64,000 nucleotides of DNA from Ideonella paludis (GCF_018069865.1 NZ_JAGQDG010000003.1:186001-250000), one strand, 5' to 3'. Counted from the first letter of the stretch, positions 52,842 to 63,773 are shown. The notes: generated by a model from the letters alone, not told the origin. Translations and numbers: made by a program.

Positions 52842-52901
52842 TTCAAGGTGTGTTAAGCCCGGCTTCAGCCCTGTGCGGGGGCCGCGGGCGGGGCGCTGGG
52901 G

Positions 52902-53555
52902 TCAGCGCAGGCCGGCGATGTAGTCGGAGACGGCCTTGATTTCTTTGTCGCTCATCTTGGCGGCGATGGCGGTCATTTGCACGCTGTTATTGCGCGTGCC
53001 CTGACGGAAGGCCACCATTTGCGCTTCCACGTAGTCGCCGTGCTGGCCGCTGAGGCGGGGGTACTGGGCCGGAATGCCAGCGCCATTGGGGCTGTGGCAG
53101 CCCGCGCAGGCCGGCACTTGCTTGGCGGCGATGCCGGCGCGGTAGATCTTTTCGCCCAACAAGACGGTGTCCTTGTTCTTGGCCGCACCGGGCTTGGCGG
53201 TCTTGCTGGCATAGAAGGCGGCGACGTTTTTCATGTCGGCTTCTGTCAGCGGGGCGACCATGCCACTCATCACGGGGTTGGCGCGCTTGCCCGACTTGAA
53301 CTCCAGCAATTGCTTGGTCAGGTAGTCCGCATGCTGGCCAGCCAGGATCGGGTTGGCGGGGCTGCCGCGCGAGCCATCGGCCGTGTGGCAGGCGGCACAC
53401 ACTTGGGTCGAAATCTCTTGGCCACGGGCCAGATCTGGCTTGGCGGGCGCTTTGGCGTCAGCCGCGAAGGCCTGGGAAAGAGTCAGGCTGGCGAGCAAAG
53501 CGACGGTGCTTGCGCCGATCAGGAAGCGGGGTGCGCGGGTGGCAGGAGACGTCAT
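52902..53555 (-). CDS. Diheme cytochrome c4
   Basis: A 217-residue periplasmic electron carrier. A signal peptide ends at AFAADAK. Two tandem class I cytochrome domains carry CAACH (near residue 53) and CAGCH (near 152), with distal methionines in NPVMSGMV and SVQMTAIAAKM. Cytochromes c4 feed electrons to terminal oxidases in this group. Its heme would be attached by the ResB-CcsB system encoded downstream. Confidence 0.93.
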   Translation of the reverse strand: MTSPATRAPRFLIGASTVALLASLTLSQAFAADAKAPAKPDLARGQEISTQVCAACHTADGSRGSPANPILAGQHADYLTKQLLEFKSGKRANPVMSGMVAPLTEADMKNVAAFYASKTAKPGAAKNKDTVLLGEKIYRAGIAAKQVPACAGCHSPNGAGIPAQYPRLSGQHGDYVEAQMVAFRQGTRNNSVQMTAIAAKMSDKEIKAVSDYIAGLR

Positions 53556-53670
53556 CTCGAAGGGCCTTCAGCGTAGGTTGATGCGTGAAACAGCGCGGGT
53601 TGGGTGGGGCCATCTGCAAATAGACGGACGGCCCTGCATTTCGCTTAACCGACAGATTTTACAATGCTCC

Positions 53671-54399
53671 ATGGCCGAATCTTCTCGCAATGCTGCTGCC
53701 GTGTCGCAAGACGCCCGCACAGCCCTCGCTTGGGCGCACAACGCCCGCTTCCTCACCACGGCCAGCAAGCTGGACCAACTCCCCCAGGGCGACCTGGTGG
53801 AGATCGCCTTTGTGGGCCGCAGCAACGCCGGTAAATCCACCGCCATCAATGCTTTGGCGCAGCGTCGGCAATTGGCGTTTGCCTCCAAGACGCCCGGGCG
53901 CACCCAGCACATCAACCTGTTTGCCTTGGGGCCTAAAGACGAGCCCGATGCCTATTTGGCGGACTTGCCGGGCTACGGCTATGCCACGGTGGAGCGCAAT
54001 GCCAAGCTGCGGTGGCAGCAGGTGATGGCCGACTACTTGCTGATCCGCCGCAATCTGGGGGGCGTGGTGTTGCTGGTGGACAGCCGTTTGGGCTTCACAC
54101 CGCTGGACCGCCAGTTGCTGGAGTTTGTGGCGCCGCGCGTGGCCAATGGCGAGGTCAAGCTGCTGGTGGCACTGACCAAGGCCGACAAGCTCAACCGCAA
54201 GGAGCAGCAGGCGTCTTTGGACGCGGCTTCAGCGGTCTTGGGCGAGCTGACCACCGAGGCGGCGGACGTGAGCATGCTGTTGTTCTCGGCCCCCAAGCGC
54301 ATTGGCTTGGACGATATGGCCACCACGCTGTACGACTGGACGCACCCGCCAGCCGCGGCCCCCGAGGCGCCCGCGTCGGACCCCGTGTCCCCGACTTGA
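53671..54399 (+). CDS. engB: Ribosome biogenesis GTPase EngB (YihA/YsxC)
   Basis: A 242-residue GTPase needed for assembly of the large ribosomal subunit. G1 GRSNAGKST (residues 49-57), G2 TPGRTQHIN, G3 DLPGYGYA and G4 TKADKL are all present. The N-terminus (about 40 residues) and the Ala/Pro-rich C-terminal tail are longer than in E. coli. Start at 53671 fits the family; the long upstream frame is the antisense of the cytochrome gene. It is divergent from cytochrome c4 across a 115-nt gap. Confidence 0.95.
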   Translation: MAESSRNAAAVSQDARTALAWAHNARFLTTASKLDQLPQGDLVEIAFVGRSNAGKSTAINALAQRRQLAFASKTPGRTQHINLFALGPKDEPDAYLADLPGYGYATVERNAKLRWQQVMADYLLIRRNLGGVVLLVDSRLGFTPLDRQLLEFVAPRVANGEVKLLVALTKADKLNRKEQQASLDAASAVLGELTTEAADVSMLLFSAPKRIGLDDMATTLYDWTHPPAAAPEAPASDPVSPT

Positions 54400-54470
54400 C
54401 ATCAGGCGGCCAGTGGGGCGGCTGATACTTCGGCGGCGCCAATGCGCGTGGTGAACAGGAGGAGCTTGGC

Positions 54471-55352
54471 ATGATCCGCACCCAGCCTGTGGCATTGCCC
54501 CATGGCATCACGCTGAGCTGCCATCAGGCGGGCGCAGCAGGCCTGCCCCGCGTGCTGCTTTTGCATGGCTTCCCAGAGGCTGGTTTCATCTGGCAGCCCG
54601 TTCAGCAGCGTTTGGCGGGCCGAGCTCAGACCTGGGCGCCGAACTTGCGGGGCTTTGCCGACGCCAGCGCGCCGCCCGAGGTGGCGGCCTATCGCCCGCG
54701 GGCTTTGGTGGCTGATGTGGTGGCACTGATCGAGGCCATGGGCGCGCCCTTGGACCTGCTGGTGGCCCATGACTGGGGTGGCGCTTTGGCCTGGAACCTG
54801 GCAGCGCAGCGGCCCGACCTGTTGAAGCGTCTCCTGATCATCAATTCGCCGCATCCGGGTGTCTTCTTGCAGGCCCTGAAGCACGACCCGCAGCAGCAAG
54901 CCGCCAGCGCCTATATGAACCGGCTGTGTGAGCCGGGCATGGCCGCTCGTCTGGCCGCCGATGACTATCGGGGCTTGTGGGATTTCTTCGAAGGCATGAG
55001 CCCTTCTTGCAGCGATTGGCTCACCCCTGCGCTGCGCCAGCAGTACCGGGCGGTGTGGGCGCAGAGCCTGGAGACTTCGCTGAACTGGTATCGCGCCTCG
55101 CCCTTGAGGCCGCCTTTATCGGAGCACGATGCGATCTGGAAGGTCGAGTTGCCTGACGAAGCCGTCACGGTGCGTTGCCCCACGCGTGTGGTCTGGGGCG
55201 AGGCCGATGCAGCCTTGCCGGTCGGCCTGCTGCAAGGCCTGGAGCGCTTTGTGCCGCAACTCTCCCTGCGCCGAGTGCCAGGTGCGAGTCACTGGGTCAT
55301 TCATGAGCAGCCCGAGTTGATCGTGGCGGAGATCGCTGCCCTTCTCGACTGA
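54471..55352 (+). CDS. Epoxide hydrolase-like alpha/beta hydrolase
   Basis: A 293-residue cytosolic enzyme. The nucleophile elbow is HDWGG with Asp101, which is typical of epoxide hydrolases and haloalkane dehalogenases rather than esterases. The oxyanion loop LLHGFPEAGFIWQP, the cap domain with NWYRASPLRPP, and the base His in GASHWVIHEQPE fit the epoxide hydrolase group. Natural substrate unknown. A GGAGGAG ribosome binding site precedes the ATG. Confidence 0.88.
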   Translation: MIRTQPVALPHGITLSCHQAGAAGLPRVLLLHGFPEAGFIWQPVQQRLAGRAQTWAPNLRGFADASAPPEVAAYRPRALVADVVALIEAMGAPLDLLVAHDWGGALAWNLAAQRPDLLKRLLIINSPHPGVFLQALKHDPQQQAASAYMNRLCEPGMAARLAADDYRGLWDFFEGMSPSCSDWLTPALRQQYRAVWAQSLETSLNWYRASPLRPPLSEHDAIWKVELPDEAVTVRCPTRVVWGEADAALPVGLLQGLERFVPQLSLRRVPGASHWVIHEQPELIVAEIAALLD

Positions 55353-55363
55353 GCGGGCTGAGC

Positions 55364-57610
55364 TCAGGGACGGCCGATGAACAAGGCGAGCCCTGGCTCG
55401 CCGTCAGGCGCCCAAGTCAGGCCCAGGTACATGGGGCCGATGCCGGTGTCTGCCCCCAGGTAGAAACTGCCGCCGCCACGCAGGCCGGAGAGCTTCATGT
55501 CACGCCGGCTGGCCCAGGCTTGGCCCAACTCGGCCGAAGCACCGACGAACAAAGCCCGGGCAAAGATGGGCGGTTGGGCCACGCGCATGTACCAACCCAG
55601 GCGGCCCAGCAGCAGCGCATTGCCCGCCACCTGGCCGGGCCGATAGCCTGAGAGCTGTTGGAAGCCGCCCAAGGTGTAGGGGCCGACCAAGTTGTCGGAT
55701 TGCGCATCCGCCGCCTTGACGACGCCATGCAGGTTGAGCGTGTGGGCGCCACGCGTCCAAGCCAGCGTGGCTTGGCCTTCTAGCCGGGCCATCCGGCTGC
55801 TTTGCTCGGTGGTGCGGCGGCCCAACACGGCTTCGCCTTCCAGCCGATAGCCGCTCTGCGGAAAATTGGCGAAGTCGAGTTGGTCAACCACGGCGCGCAG
55901 CCGCAGGCCAGCTTCTCGCCAATTGTCACTTTTGGCTTGACCATTGAAATTGGCGCCCAGCAGCAGGGGGCTGTTGTGTCCGCCTTGCAGCAGCAGGCCC
56001 AGGCGGAACTCGCCGAAGCTGCCCCAGGGCTGGCCCAGGTCCAGGCCCACGCGCCCGCTGCTGCGGCGCCACTCACTGGACTCGATGCCTTGGGCATCAA
56101 ACAAGGTTTGCAAGCGCCGCTCGCCCAAGACATGCCCTGCCACAAACCAATCATTGGTGGTGCCCATGGTGCGGGTCAGCGGGTGGTAGATCTCGCTGAA
56201 GAGTTGTGGCGTCTCGCCGATCTGCACGCGGTTGCGCCACTCGGTGCCGTTGGCGGTGAGCCAGTGACGGTTGTGGCTCAATTTGATGTTGAAGGCGCTG
56301 CGGCCGCTGAAGTCGGTGGACAAGTCCAGGCCGACCCGCAGGTAGTTGGGCCCCCAGTGCTTGTCTTCCATGTCCAGCACCAGGCCATGGCCATCTTGGG
56401 TGTGCGCCAAGTGGTAGTCCACGCGCACGTAGTCGCCCGTGGCAGCCAGGGCTCGGACATCACGGGCGGCCGCAGCGGGGTCAAACAACTCGCCGGGGCG
56501 GGACTGCATTTGGTTGGCGAAGCGCGCCGGGTTGGTCAGCTCGGTGCCTTCAAAGGCGACGAAGTCCAGGACCACAGGCGGAGGCTCGGGGACTTTGCGC
56601 GCCTGACGCCATTGCGCGTACTGTGCGGCAGGGTGCCCCAGAGCAGCCAGCCGAGCTTGGTGAGCTTGTGCGCCTTGCTCGCCCACGGCAATGAAGTCCT
56701 TGGTGCGGTCGAAATCGGCCGCGGTCAATCGGCCCAGGGCTGGTGCGATCAAAAGGTCCTGCGGGCCCAAGCTTGCCAGGCTGCGTTTGACGTTTTGCTC
56801 GGTCAGGATGTTGACCATTTGCGCGGTCAGCCCGATGACGGAATTCAAAGTCTCGCGGCCTGACAGGGGGGTGCCGATGTTGACGGCAATGACCACATCC
56901 ACGCCCATCGCACGCACCACATCGACAGGCAGGTTGTTGACCAAGCCCCCATCGCCCAAAACGCGTCCGTCGACCTCGATGGGCGGGAACACGCCCGGCA
57001 CACTCATGCTGGAGCGCATGGCGGTGGCGAGGTCCCCCTTGTCGAGGATCACGGTGTCGCCCGTTTCCATGTCGGTGGCCACGGCCCGGTAGCGGATGGG
57101 CAATTGGTCAAAACTTTGCACATCGCGAACGGGCAAGGTGTAGCGCCGCAGCAGAGTTTCCAGGCCACGGCTGGAGACGGTGCCCTGGGGGGCTCGAAAT
57201 TCGCCGTCGCGAAAGCCCAGCTCTACGGCCGTGGCGATCTCGAAGTCTTCTTCTTTGCGGCGCTGTGATAACTGCTGCCGGCTGACGCGGGGGGCGAACA
57301 GCAGGTTCCAGTTCACCCAGAGCAACTCGCGCTCGATCTCCTCGGCCGTCATGCCGCTGGCGTAGAGCCCGCCGACGATGGCGCCCATGGAGGTGCCGGC
57401 AATGGCGTCGATGACGATGCCTTGGCGCTCCAAGGCTTTGAGCACGCCGATGTGGGCAAAGCCTCGGGCGCCGCCGCCGGACAGGACCAAGCCGATGCGT
57501 GGCCGGGTATGGGCTTGGGGCGTGGCGGCCACGTCAGCCGCATAGAGCGGGGGCAGGGCCAGCACCAAGCCGGCTAACAGAGAAATCAGTCTCGTGAGCA
57601 TGCGCTGCAT
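55364..57610 (-). CDS. PlpD-type patatin phospholipase with outer membrane barrel (type Vd autotransporter)
   Basis: A protein of 748 residues with a signal peptide (LTRLISLLAGLVLALPPLYAAD). The patatin domain (about 35-330) has the oxyanion loop GGGARG (45-50), the nucleophile GTSMG (Ser74) and the dyad Asp in LGDGGLVNN. A POTRA-like segment (LDFVAFEGTELTN...DYVRVDYHL) and a C-terminal BamA-like 16-strand barrel follow. This layout is that of PlpD, where the lipase is displayed at or released from the cell surface. It converges with the epoxide hydrolase gene; the groEL terminator lies just upstream of its start. Confidence 0.9.
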   Translation of the reverse strand: MQRMLTRLISLLAGLVLALPPLYAADVAATPQAHTRPRIGLVLSGGGARGFAHIGVLKALERQGIVIDAIAGTSMGAIVGGLYASGMTAEEIERELLWVNWNLLFAPRVSRQQLSQRRKEEDFEIATAVELGFRDGEFRAPQGTVSSRGLETLLRRYTLPVRDVQSFDQLPIRYRAVATDMETGDTVILDKGDLATAMRSSMSVPGVFPPIEVDGRVLGDGGLVNNLPVDVVRAMGVDVVIAVNIGTPLSGRETLNSVIGLTAQMVNILTEQNVKRSLASLGPQDLLIAPALGRLTAADFDRTKDFIAVGEQGAQAHQARLAALGHPAAQYAQWRQARKVPEPPPVVLDFVAFEGTELTNPARFANQMQSRPGELFDPAAAARDVRALAATGDYVRVDYHLAHTQDGHGLVLDMEDKHWGPNYLRVGLDLSTDFSGRSAFNIKLSHNRHWLTANGTEWRNRVQIGETPQLFSEIYHPLTRTMGTTNDWFVAGHVLGERRLQTLFDAQGIESSEWRRSSGRVGLDLGQPWGSFGEFRLGLLLQGGHNSPLLLGANFNGQAKSDNWREAGLRLRAVVDQLDFANFPQSGYRLEGEAVLGRRTTEQSSRMARLEGQATLAWTRGAHTLNLHGVVKAADAQSDNLVGPYTLGGFQQLSGYRPGQVAGNALLLGRLGWYMRVAQPPIFARALFVGASAELGQAWASRRDMKLSGLRGGGSFYLGADTGIGPMYLGLTWAPDGEPGLALFIGRP

Positions 57611-57627
57611 TGTCCCAGGCGGAGACG

Positions 57628-57654
57628 AAAAAAAGCCACCCGAAGGTGGCTTTT
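57628..57654 (-). terminator. Terminator of the groES-groEL operon
   Basis: On the minus strand AAAAGCCACC-TTCG-GGTGGCTTTTTTT: a strong stem with a UUCG tetraloop and a seven-T run, about 35 nt after the groEL stop. Confidence 0.9.
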
Positions 57655-57686
57655 GGCTGTTGGCTGTGAAGCCTGGGCCGGAGCAA

Positions 57687-59354
<1,668 letters not shown>

Positions 59355-59437
59355 TCAAAGTGAAGTTTGCTGTTGTCTCGGGCGGGGTCGTCAGCGGTGC
59401 TGACTCAGCCTTTGACGAAAGGTCGTCGCAGGGCGAC

Positions 59438-59728
59438 TTACTTTTCCACCACAGCAAACAGGTCGTCTTCCTTCATGACCAGCAGCTCTTCGCCGTCGAC
59501 CTTGACGGTCTGGCCAGAGTACTTGCCGAACAGCACGCGGTCACCGACCTTGATGTTCAGGGCCACGAAATCGCCCTTGTCGTTGCGCTTGCCGGGGCCC
59601 ACAGCCAGGACTTCGCCCTGGTCAGGCTTCTCTGCGGCGTTGTCGGGGATGACGATGCCGGAAGCGGTCTTGGTTTCTTGTTCCAGGCGCTTGACGATCA
59701 CGCGATCATGCAACGGACGAAGTTTCAT
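59438..59728 (-). CDS. groES: Co-chaperonin GroES
   Basis: The 96-residue lid of the GroEL chamber. It starts [18 protein letters not shown] and has the mobile loop [14 protein letters not shown] and the C-terminal [19 protein letters not shown]. First gene of the operon, with a CIRCE operator and promoter upstream. Confidence 0.99.
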   Translation of the reverse strand: MKLRPLHDRVIVKRLEQETKTASGIVIPDNAAEKPDQGEVLAVGPGKRNDKGDFVALNIKVGDRVLFGKYSGQTVKVDGEELLVMKEDDLFAVVEK

Positions 59729-59827
59729 TGCGTCTCCTAAGACGGATAAGGGTCAGACATAAAGGGCGAGCCTGCGGTCGCACGCCACCCTTTCACCTCG
59801 AGTGTCACCACCTTGGCGGCGGTGACG

Positions 59828-59870
59828 AATGCTTGTTAGCACTCCACTCAATCGAGTGCTAACAAGCATT
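59828..59870 (-). promoter_or_regulatory. CIRCE operator for the HrcA repressor
   Basis: TTAGCACTC-N9-GAGTGCTAA at 59836-59862 is a perfect CIRCE element. The repeat extends further, giving arms of 17 bp (AATGCTTGTTAGCACTC and its complement, 59828-59844 and 59854-59870) around a 9-nt centre. It lies about 100 bp upstream of groES and touches the -10 box. Confidence 0.95.
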
Positions 59871-59896
59871 ATAGGGTCGGCGTGGCGGGTTTCAAG
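59868..59896 (-). promoter_or_regulatory. groES-groEL promoter with heat-shock sigma features
   Basis: On the minus strand CTTGAAA (-35, 59890-59896) and CCCTATAAT (-10 TATAAT at 59868-59873) are separated by 16 nt. TTGAAA/TATAAT is a good sigma-70 promoter, while CTTGAAA and the CCC before the -10 also resemble the sigma-32 consensus. The CIRCE repeat begins inside the -10 region. Confidence 0.65.
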
Positions 59897-59942
59897 AGGG
59901 GCCAAGTCGGCCGGCTCGTTAAGGGGCAACCAGAGTGGTTAC

Positions 59943-60149
59943 TTACTCTTCGTCTTGCGCCGCAGTGGGTGCAGCATTGACGCGGTAGTGCTCACTGGCC
60001 CAGGCGCCAAAGTCGTGGCCTTGGCAGCGGGCGCTGCAAAACGGCCGGTAGGGGTTTTGGGCCGAGTACCACGTAGCCTCGCCGCAGCCGGGGCAGGCCA
60101 CTTCGATGGCTTTGGTCAGGGCGGGCGCGGGCGTGGGGGCAGTCATCAT
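59943..60149 (-). CDS. yacG: DNA gyrase inhibitor YacG
   Basis: A small zinc protein of 68 residues. The zinc ligands are CPGC and CSARC; the segment RPFCSARCQGHDFGAWASEHYRV is characteristic. E. coli YacG binds GyrB and inhibits gyrase. ATGs at 60149 and 60146 are equivalent choices; the longer open frame overlaps zapD. Genes pilB-pilC-pilD-coaE-zapD-yacG in this order are common in beta- and gammaproteobacteria. Confidence 0.93.
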   Translation of the reverse strand: MMTAPTPAPALTKAIEVACPGCGEATWYSAQNPYRPFCSARCQGHDFGAWASEHYRVNAAPTAAQDEE

Positions 60150-60171
60150 CGAGGCGGCATCCAGGGCGCTG

Positions 60172-60927
60172 TCAGGCGCAGAGTGCCAAGTCCAGGGCGG
60201 TTTCTTCGGTGGCGGGGCGCAAGCGGCCGTCGGCATCGGGGCGCATCAGCCGCACGGAGACCATCAGGCGATGGCCGGTGATCTCAGGCACCAAGCCGCA
60301 ATTCGGGTCGATGCGAACGCGCAAGAGCTGGTAGGTTTTGCCTTGGGGCAGGCTTTGTTGATACTGACCGCCTTTGGCCACCACACGGTGGGGCACGCCG
60401 GCATCGCGCAGCAGGCGCAGCAGCAACTGCAAGGCTTGAGCCAAAGGCACCAGCGAGGCAATCCACTTGCCCAGGTCGGCACGCCGGGCCGCGGCTGGGT
60501 GCTGCTGCCAAGCAAAGTAGGCGGGCAAGTCAAACTCACAGGTGCCTGCCGGAATGCTGATGCGGCTGCGGATGCTCATCAGCCATTCGTTGGTGGTCAG
60601 GGCTTGCCCCGCCTTGCCGGAAACTTGGTTGAGCGCGCCGTGCGTCTGGTCGATGCGGTCAATGACTTCATCCAGGGCTTTCTCAGACACGCCCGGATGG
60701 CCGCGATAGCTCTGCAACTGGTTGCGGTGGCGTTCCAGCTCTTTGAGCACGTCGGACTTCAGGTCCGCCCGCGAGGCCACATCCATGATCTCGAACAGCG
60801 TGACCAGGGCAAAGTGGTGATCGACCGCATCCTCCCGGGCCACCAGCATCTCCAGGCGCCCGAACAGGTGTTCGAGCCGCAGCATGGTGCGGATGCCTTC
60901 GTTGAACGGGTATTCGTAGAGAACCAA
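60172..60927 (-). CDS. zapD: Cell division protein ZapD
   Basis: ZapD crosslinks FtsZ filaments at the division ring. The product of about 251 residues shows LYEYPFNEGIRTMLRLEHLF at its N-terminus, the FEIMDVASRADLKSDVLKELER helix and the STANEWLMSIRSR-like segment TTNEWLMSIRSRISIPAGTC. No ATG is in the expected place; the TTG at 60927 gives the usual family start (MVLYEYPFNE). An ATG far upstream lies inside coaE and is unlikely. Confidence 0.9.
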   Translation of the reverse strand: MVLYEYPFNEGIRTMLRLEHLFGRLEMLVAREDAVDHHFALVTLFEIMDVASRADLKSDVLKELERHRNQLQSYRGHPGVSEKALDEVIDRIDQTHGALNQVSGKAGQALTTNEWLMSIRSRISIPAGTCEFDLPAYFAWQQHPAAARRADLGKWIASLVPLAQALQLLLRLLRDAGVPHRVVAKGGQYQQSLPQGKTYQLLRVRIDPNCGLVPEITGHRLMVSVRLMRPDADGRLRPATEETALDLALCA

Positions 60928-60982
60928 GATGATGTCCAGACCCAAGTGCGGTGACCGTGGATTGTTCCACAGCGCGGAGGTT

Positions 60983-61600
60983 TCAATCGGCTGAATCAGG
61001 GGGATGCCAACGATCCCACACAGCGTCAACCTCTTGCGCCAGGGTTGACAGGCTGATGCCGTCGTTAAGGATGACCGCATCGGCCACGGCAGCGCGTTCT
61101 TGGCGGCTGGCTTGCTTGGCGATCACCCGCAGCGTCTCGGCCTCGGCCCAGCCGCTGCGGGCCATCACGCGGCGCACCTGCTCTTCAGTGCTGCAATCCA
61201 CCACCAAGACCTTGTCCACTCGCCTCAGCCAGTGGCCGGATTCGACCAAGAGGGGCACATCAAACACCACGGTTTGGCCCGCCCGCGCCGACTCAGCTTG
61301 AGATTGCGCTTGCGACTGGATGAGAGGGTGCAAGATGGCTTCGAGCTGCTTGAGGGCCACTGGGTTGCCAAACACCCGCTCGCGCATTTTCGCGCGGTCC
61401 AGCGCGCCATCGGCGCCGATCGCGTCTGCCCCGAAGGCTTGAGCGATGGCCGGGAGTGCCGCACCGCCTGGGGCGGTCAGGCTGCGGGCGATGGCGTCGG
61501 TGTCCACCACCAGCGCACCGCGGGCGGCCAGCAGCGCAGCAACGGTGCTTTTGCCACTGCCGATGCCACCCGTCAGGCCTATGCGCAGGGCTGCCGGCAT
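60983..61600 (-). CDS. coaE: Dephospho-CoA kinase
   Basis: Last enzyme of coenzyme A synthesis; phosphorylates dephospho-CoA. The 205-residue protein has the P-loop GLTGGIGSGKST (residues 8-19), the DTDAIAR acid motif near residue 33 and the substrate-binding VFDVPLLVESG near 113. It lies 7 nt after pilD, in the usual order. Confidence 0.96.
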   Translation of the reverse strand: MPAALRIGLTGGIGSGKSTVAALLAARGALVVDTDAIARSLTAPGGAALPAIAQAFGADAIGADGALDRAKMRERVFGNPVALKQLEAILHPLIQSQAQSQAESARAGQTVVFDVPLLVESGHWLRRVDKVLVVDCSTEEQVRRVMARSGWAEAETLRVIAKQASRQERAAVADAVILNDGISLSTLAQEVDAVWDRWHPPDSAD

Positions 61601-61607
61601 CTGGGCG

Positions 61608-62546
61608 TCAAATGTTGATGAGGCTCATCACGGCCTGATGACCCATCAAGATCACGACCATGCCACCGCCTGCCAAGTAGGGGCCGAAGGGGATGGGAAC
61701 TTCCCGGTTATGACCCTTGGCCACAATCAAAAAGATGCCAATCGCCGCACCCACCACCGAGGACATCAGGATGATGGGCAGCAAGGCTTGCCAGCCCAAC
61801 AGGGCCCCTAAGCCGGCCAAGAGCTTGAAGTCGCCTTCGGCCATGCCCACTTGGCCTTTGATCAGGCCGTAGACGGTGGAGACCGACCACAGCGACAAAT
61901 AGCCAAACACGGCGCCCAGCGCTGCATCGGGCAAAGACACACGGGTCCAACCCAGCCAGGCAGCGATCACGCCCAATGCAATCAGGGGCAAGGTGAGGTT
62001 GTCGGGCAGCAGCGTGGTGTCCAGGTCAATGAAGGCGGCTGCCACCATCACGGCGGTGGCGGTGCAATACACCAGGGTGGCCGCGCTGGCACCAAAGCGC
62101 CAAGCCACGGCGGCAAACAACAGGCCGGTGAGCAGCTCAATGAGCGGGTAGCGCACCGAAATGGGGGCTTTGCATTCCGAGCAGCGGCCCTTCAACAGCA
62201 GCCAACTGATGAGCGGAATGTTCTCGTGCCACGCGATCTGGTGCCCACAATGCGGGCAGCGCGAACGCGGCTTGGACAGGCCCAGGGGCGGTAGCTGAGC
62301 CAGCTCTGCGGCCAAGCGCTGGCCTTGTCCCGCAGCGTCCCCCAGACGCTTCATAGATGCATCGCCCAGCACGCGGCCCAGCGTCTTGCGGTCTTGCAGG
62401 AACTCGCCAATGTCGCCCAGCCAGCCACGCTCCAGCATCAGGGGCATGCGGTGGATGACGACATTCAAGAAGCTGCCAATCAACAGGCCCAGCACCAGCA
62501 GTGGCACGGGGGCGATCAGCCACTGCAGGGCGGTCAAGTCGAACAT
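61608..62546 (-). CDS. pilD: Prepilin peptidase PilD
   Basis: An inner-membrane aspartyl protease that cleaves and N-methylates type IV prepilins and type II pseudopilins; it would serve both the pil genes here and the gsp genes at the left. The 312-residue protein has the N-terminal GSFLNVVIHRMP segment, two zinc-binding CxxC pairs (CPHC and CSEC), and the catalytic aspartates in FIDLDTTLLPD and in the GxGD-like MAEGDFKLLAG. The canonical Gly before the second Asp is intact (EGD). About seven more transmembrane helices follow the N-terminal one. Confidence 0.96.
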   Translation of the reverse strand: MFDLTALQWLIAPVPLLVLGLLIGSFLNVVIHRMPLMLERGWLGDIGEFLQDRKTLGRVLGDASMKRLGDAAGQGQRLAAELAQLPPLGLSKPRSRCPHCGHQIAWHENIPLISWLLLKGRCSECKAPISVRYPLIELLTGLLFAAVAWRFGASAATLVYCTATAVMVAAAFIDLDTTLLPDNLTLPLIALGVIAAWLGWTRVSLPDAALGAVFGYLSLWSVSTVYGLIKGQVGMAEGDFKLLAGLGALLGWQALLPIILMSSVVGAAIGIFLIVAKGHNREVPIPFGPYLAGGGMVVILMGHQAVMSLINI

Positions 62547-62552
62547 CGCTGC

Positions 62553-63773
62553 TTAAACCACTTGGCCGAGCTTGAAGATGGGCAGGTACATCGCGACCAC
62601 GATGCCACCAATGATGGTGCCCAGGAACACGATGATGATGGGCTCCATCAAGCTGGACAGGCCCTTGACGATCTCGTCGACCTCTTCCTCGTAGAACTCG
62701 GCAGCGCGGCCCAGCATATCGTCCAAGGCGCCGGATTCTTCGCCAATGCCGGCCATCTGCAGCACCATGCTCGGGAACACGCCCGCTGCGTTCATGGACA
62801 GCGTCAGACCGCCACCGGCTGCCACATCACGTTGGATTTGCTCGGTGGCTTTGGCATACACCACATTGCCGGATGTGCCGCCCACTGAATCCAGGGCTTC
62901 GACCAAGGGAACGCCGGCCGCAAACATGGTGGACAGGGTGCGGGTCCAGCGGGCGATCACCGACTTGCGCACCAAGTCGCCAAAGATGGGCATGTTCAGC
63001 ATGAAGCGGTCCATCACCAACTGCATGTGCTCTGAGCGGCGCCAGGTTTGGACGAACATATAACCGCCGCCGCCCAGCACCAGCAGCATGGCCCACCAGT
63101 AGTTGACGAAGAACTTGCTCATGGCGATGACCATGAGGGTGGGCGTGGGCAATTGCGCGCCGAAGCTGCTGAATACGCTCTCGAACGCCGGCACCACAAA
63201 CAGCATGATCACGACCACGACGATGAAAGCCACCACCAACACGGCCGTGGGGTACATCAGCGCGGACTTGACCTTTTGCTTGATGGCCAAAGTCTTTTCT
63301 TGATAGATGGCCAGGCGGCTCAACAACTCTTCCAAGATGCCGCCTGCCTCACCGGCCTCGACCAAGTTGCAGTAGAGCGTGTCGAAGTACTTGGGATGGC
63401 GCCTGAAGGCCGCAGACAAACTGGTGCCGGTTTCGACTTCCGAGCGAATCTCCGTCAGCAAGCGCGTCATCCGGGGGTTGGCGCTGCCGCGGGCCACGAT
63501 GTCAAAAGCCTGCAGCAGGGGCACGCCGGCCTTCATCATGGTGGCCAACTGGCGGGTAAAGATGGCGATGTCTTTGGCGCTGATGGAGCGCCCACCCGAG
63601 GTGCGGCGCTTGCGAATCTTAGTGACCAGCACGCCTTGCCGGCGCAAGCTGGCCGTGACGGCCGCTTCACCGCCGGCACGCTGCTCGCCCCGCACAATCT
63701 TGCCGTTGCGGTCCTTACCTTCCCACTCAAAGATGTAGTCTTTGATGCCTTTAACCGCTGTTGCTGTTGCCAT
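62553..63773 (-). CDS. pilC: Type IV pilus inner membrane platform protein PilC
   Basis: PilC is the platform of the type IV pilus machine. The product of about 406 residues has two GspF domains (FTRQLATMMKAGVPLLQAF and WTRTLSTMFAAGVPLVEAL) and three transmembrane segments. Start at MATATAVKGIKDY, preceded by GGAGG; a GTG 21 nt upstream is possible. It lies between pilB and pilD, which separates it from the type II paralogue gspF. Confidence 0.96.
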   Translation of the reverse strand: MATATAVKGIKDYIFEWEGKDRNGKIVRGEQRAGGEAAVTASLRRQGVLVTKIRKRRTSGGRSISAKDIAIFTRQLATMMKAGVPLLQAFDIVARGSANPRMTRLLTEIRSEVETGTSLSAAFRRHPKYFDTLYCNLVEAGEAGGILEELLSRLAIYQEKTLAIKQKVKSALMYPTAVLVVAFIVVVVIMLFVVPAFESVFSSFGAQLPTPTLMVIAMSKFFVNYWWAMLLVLGGGGYMFVQTWRRSEHMQLVMDRFMLNMPIFGDLVRKSVIARWTRTLSTMFAAGVPLVEALDSVGGTSGNVVYAKATEQIQRDVAAGGGLTLSMNAAGVFPSMVLQMAGIGEESGALDDMLGRAAEFYEEEVDEIVKGLSSLMEPIIIVFLGTIIGGIVVAMYLPIFKLGQVV

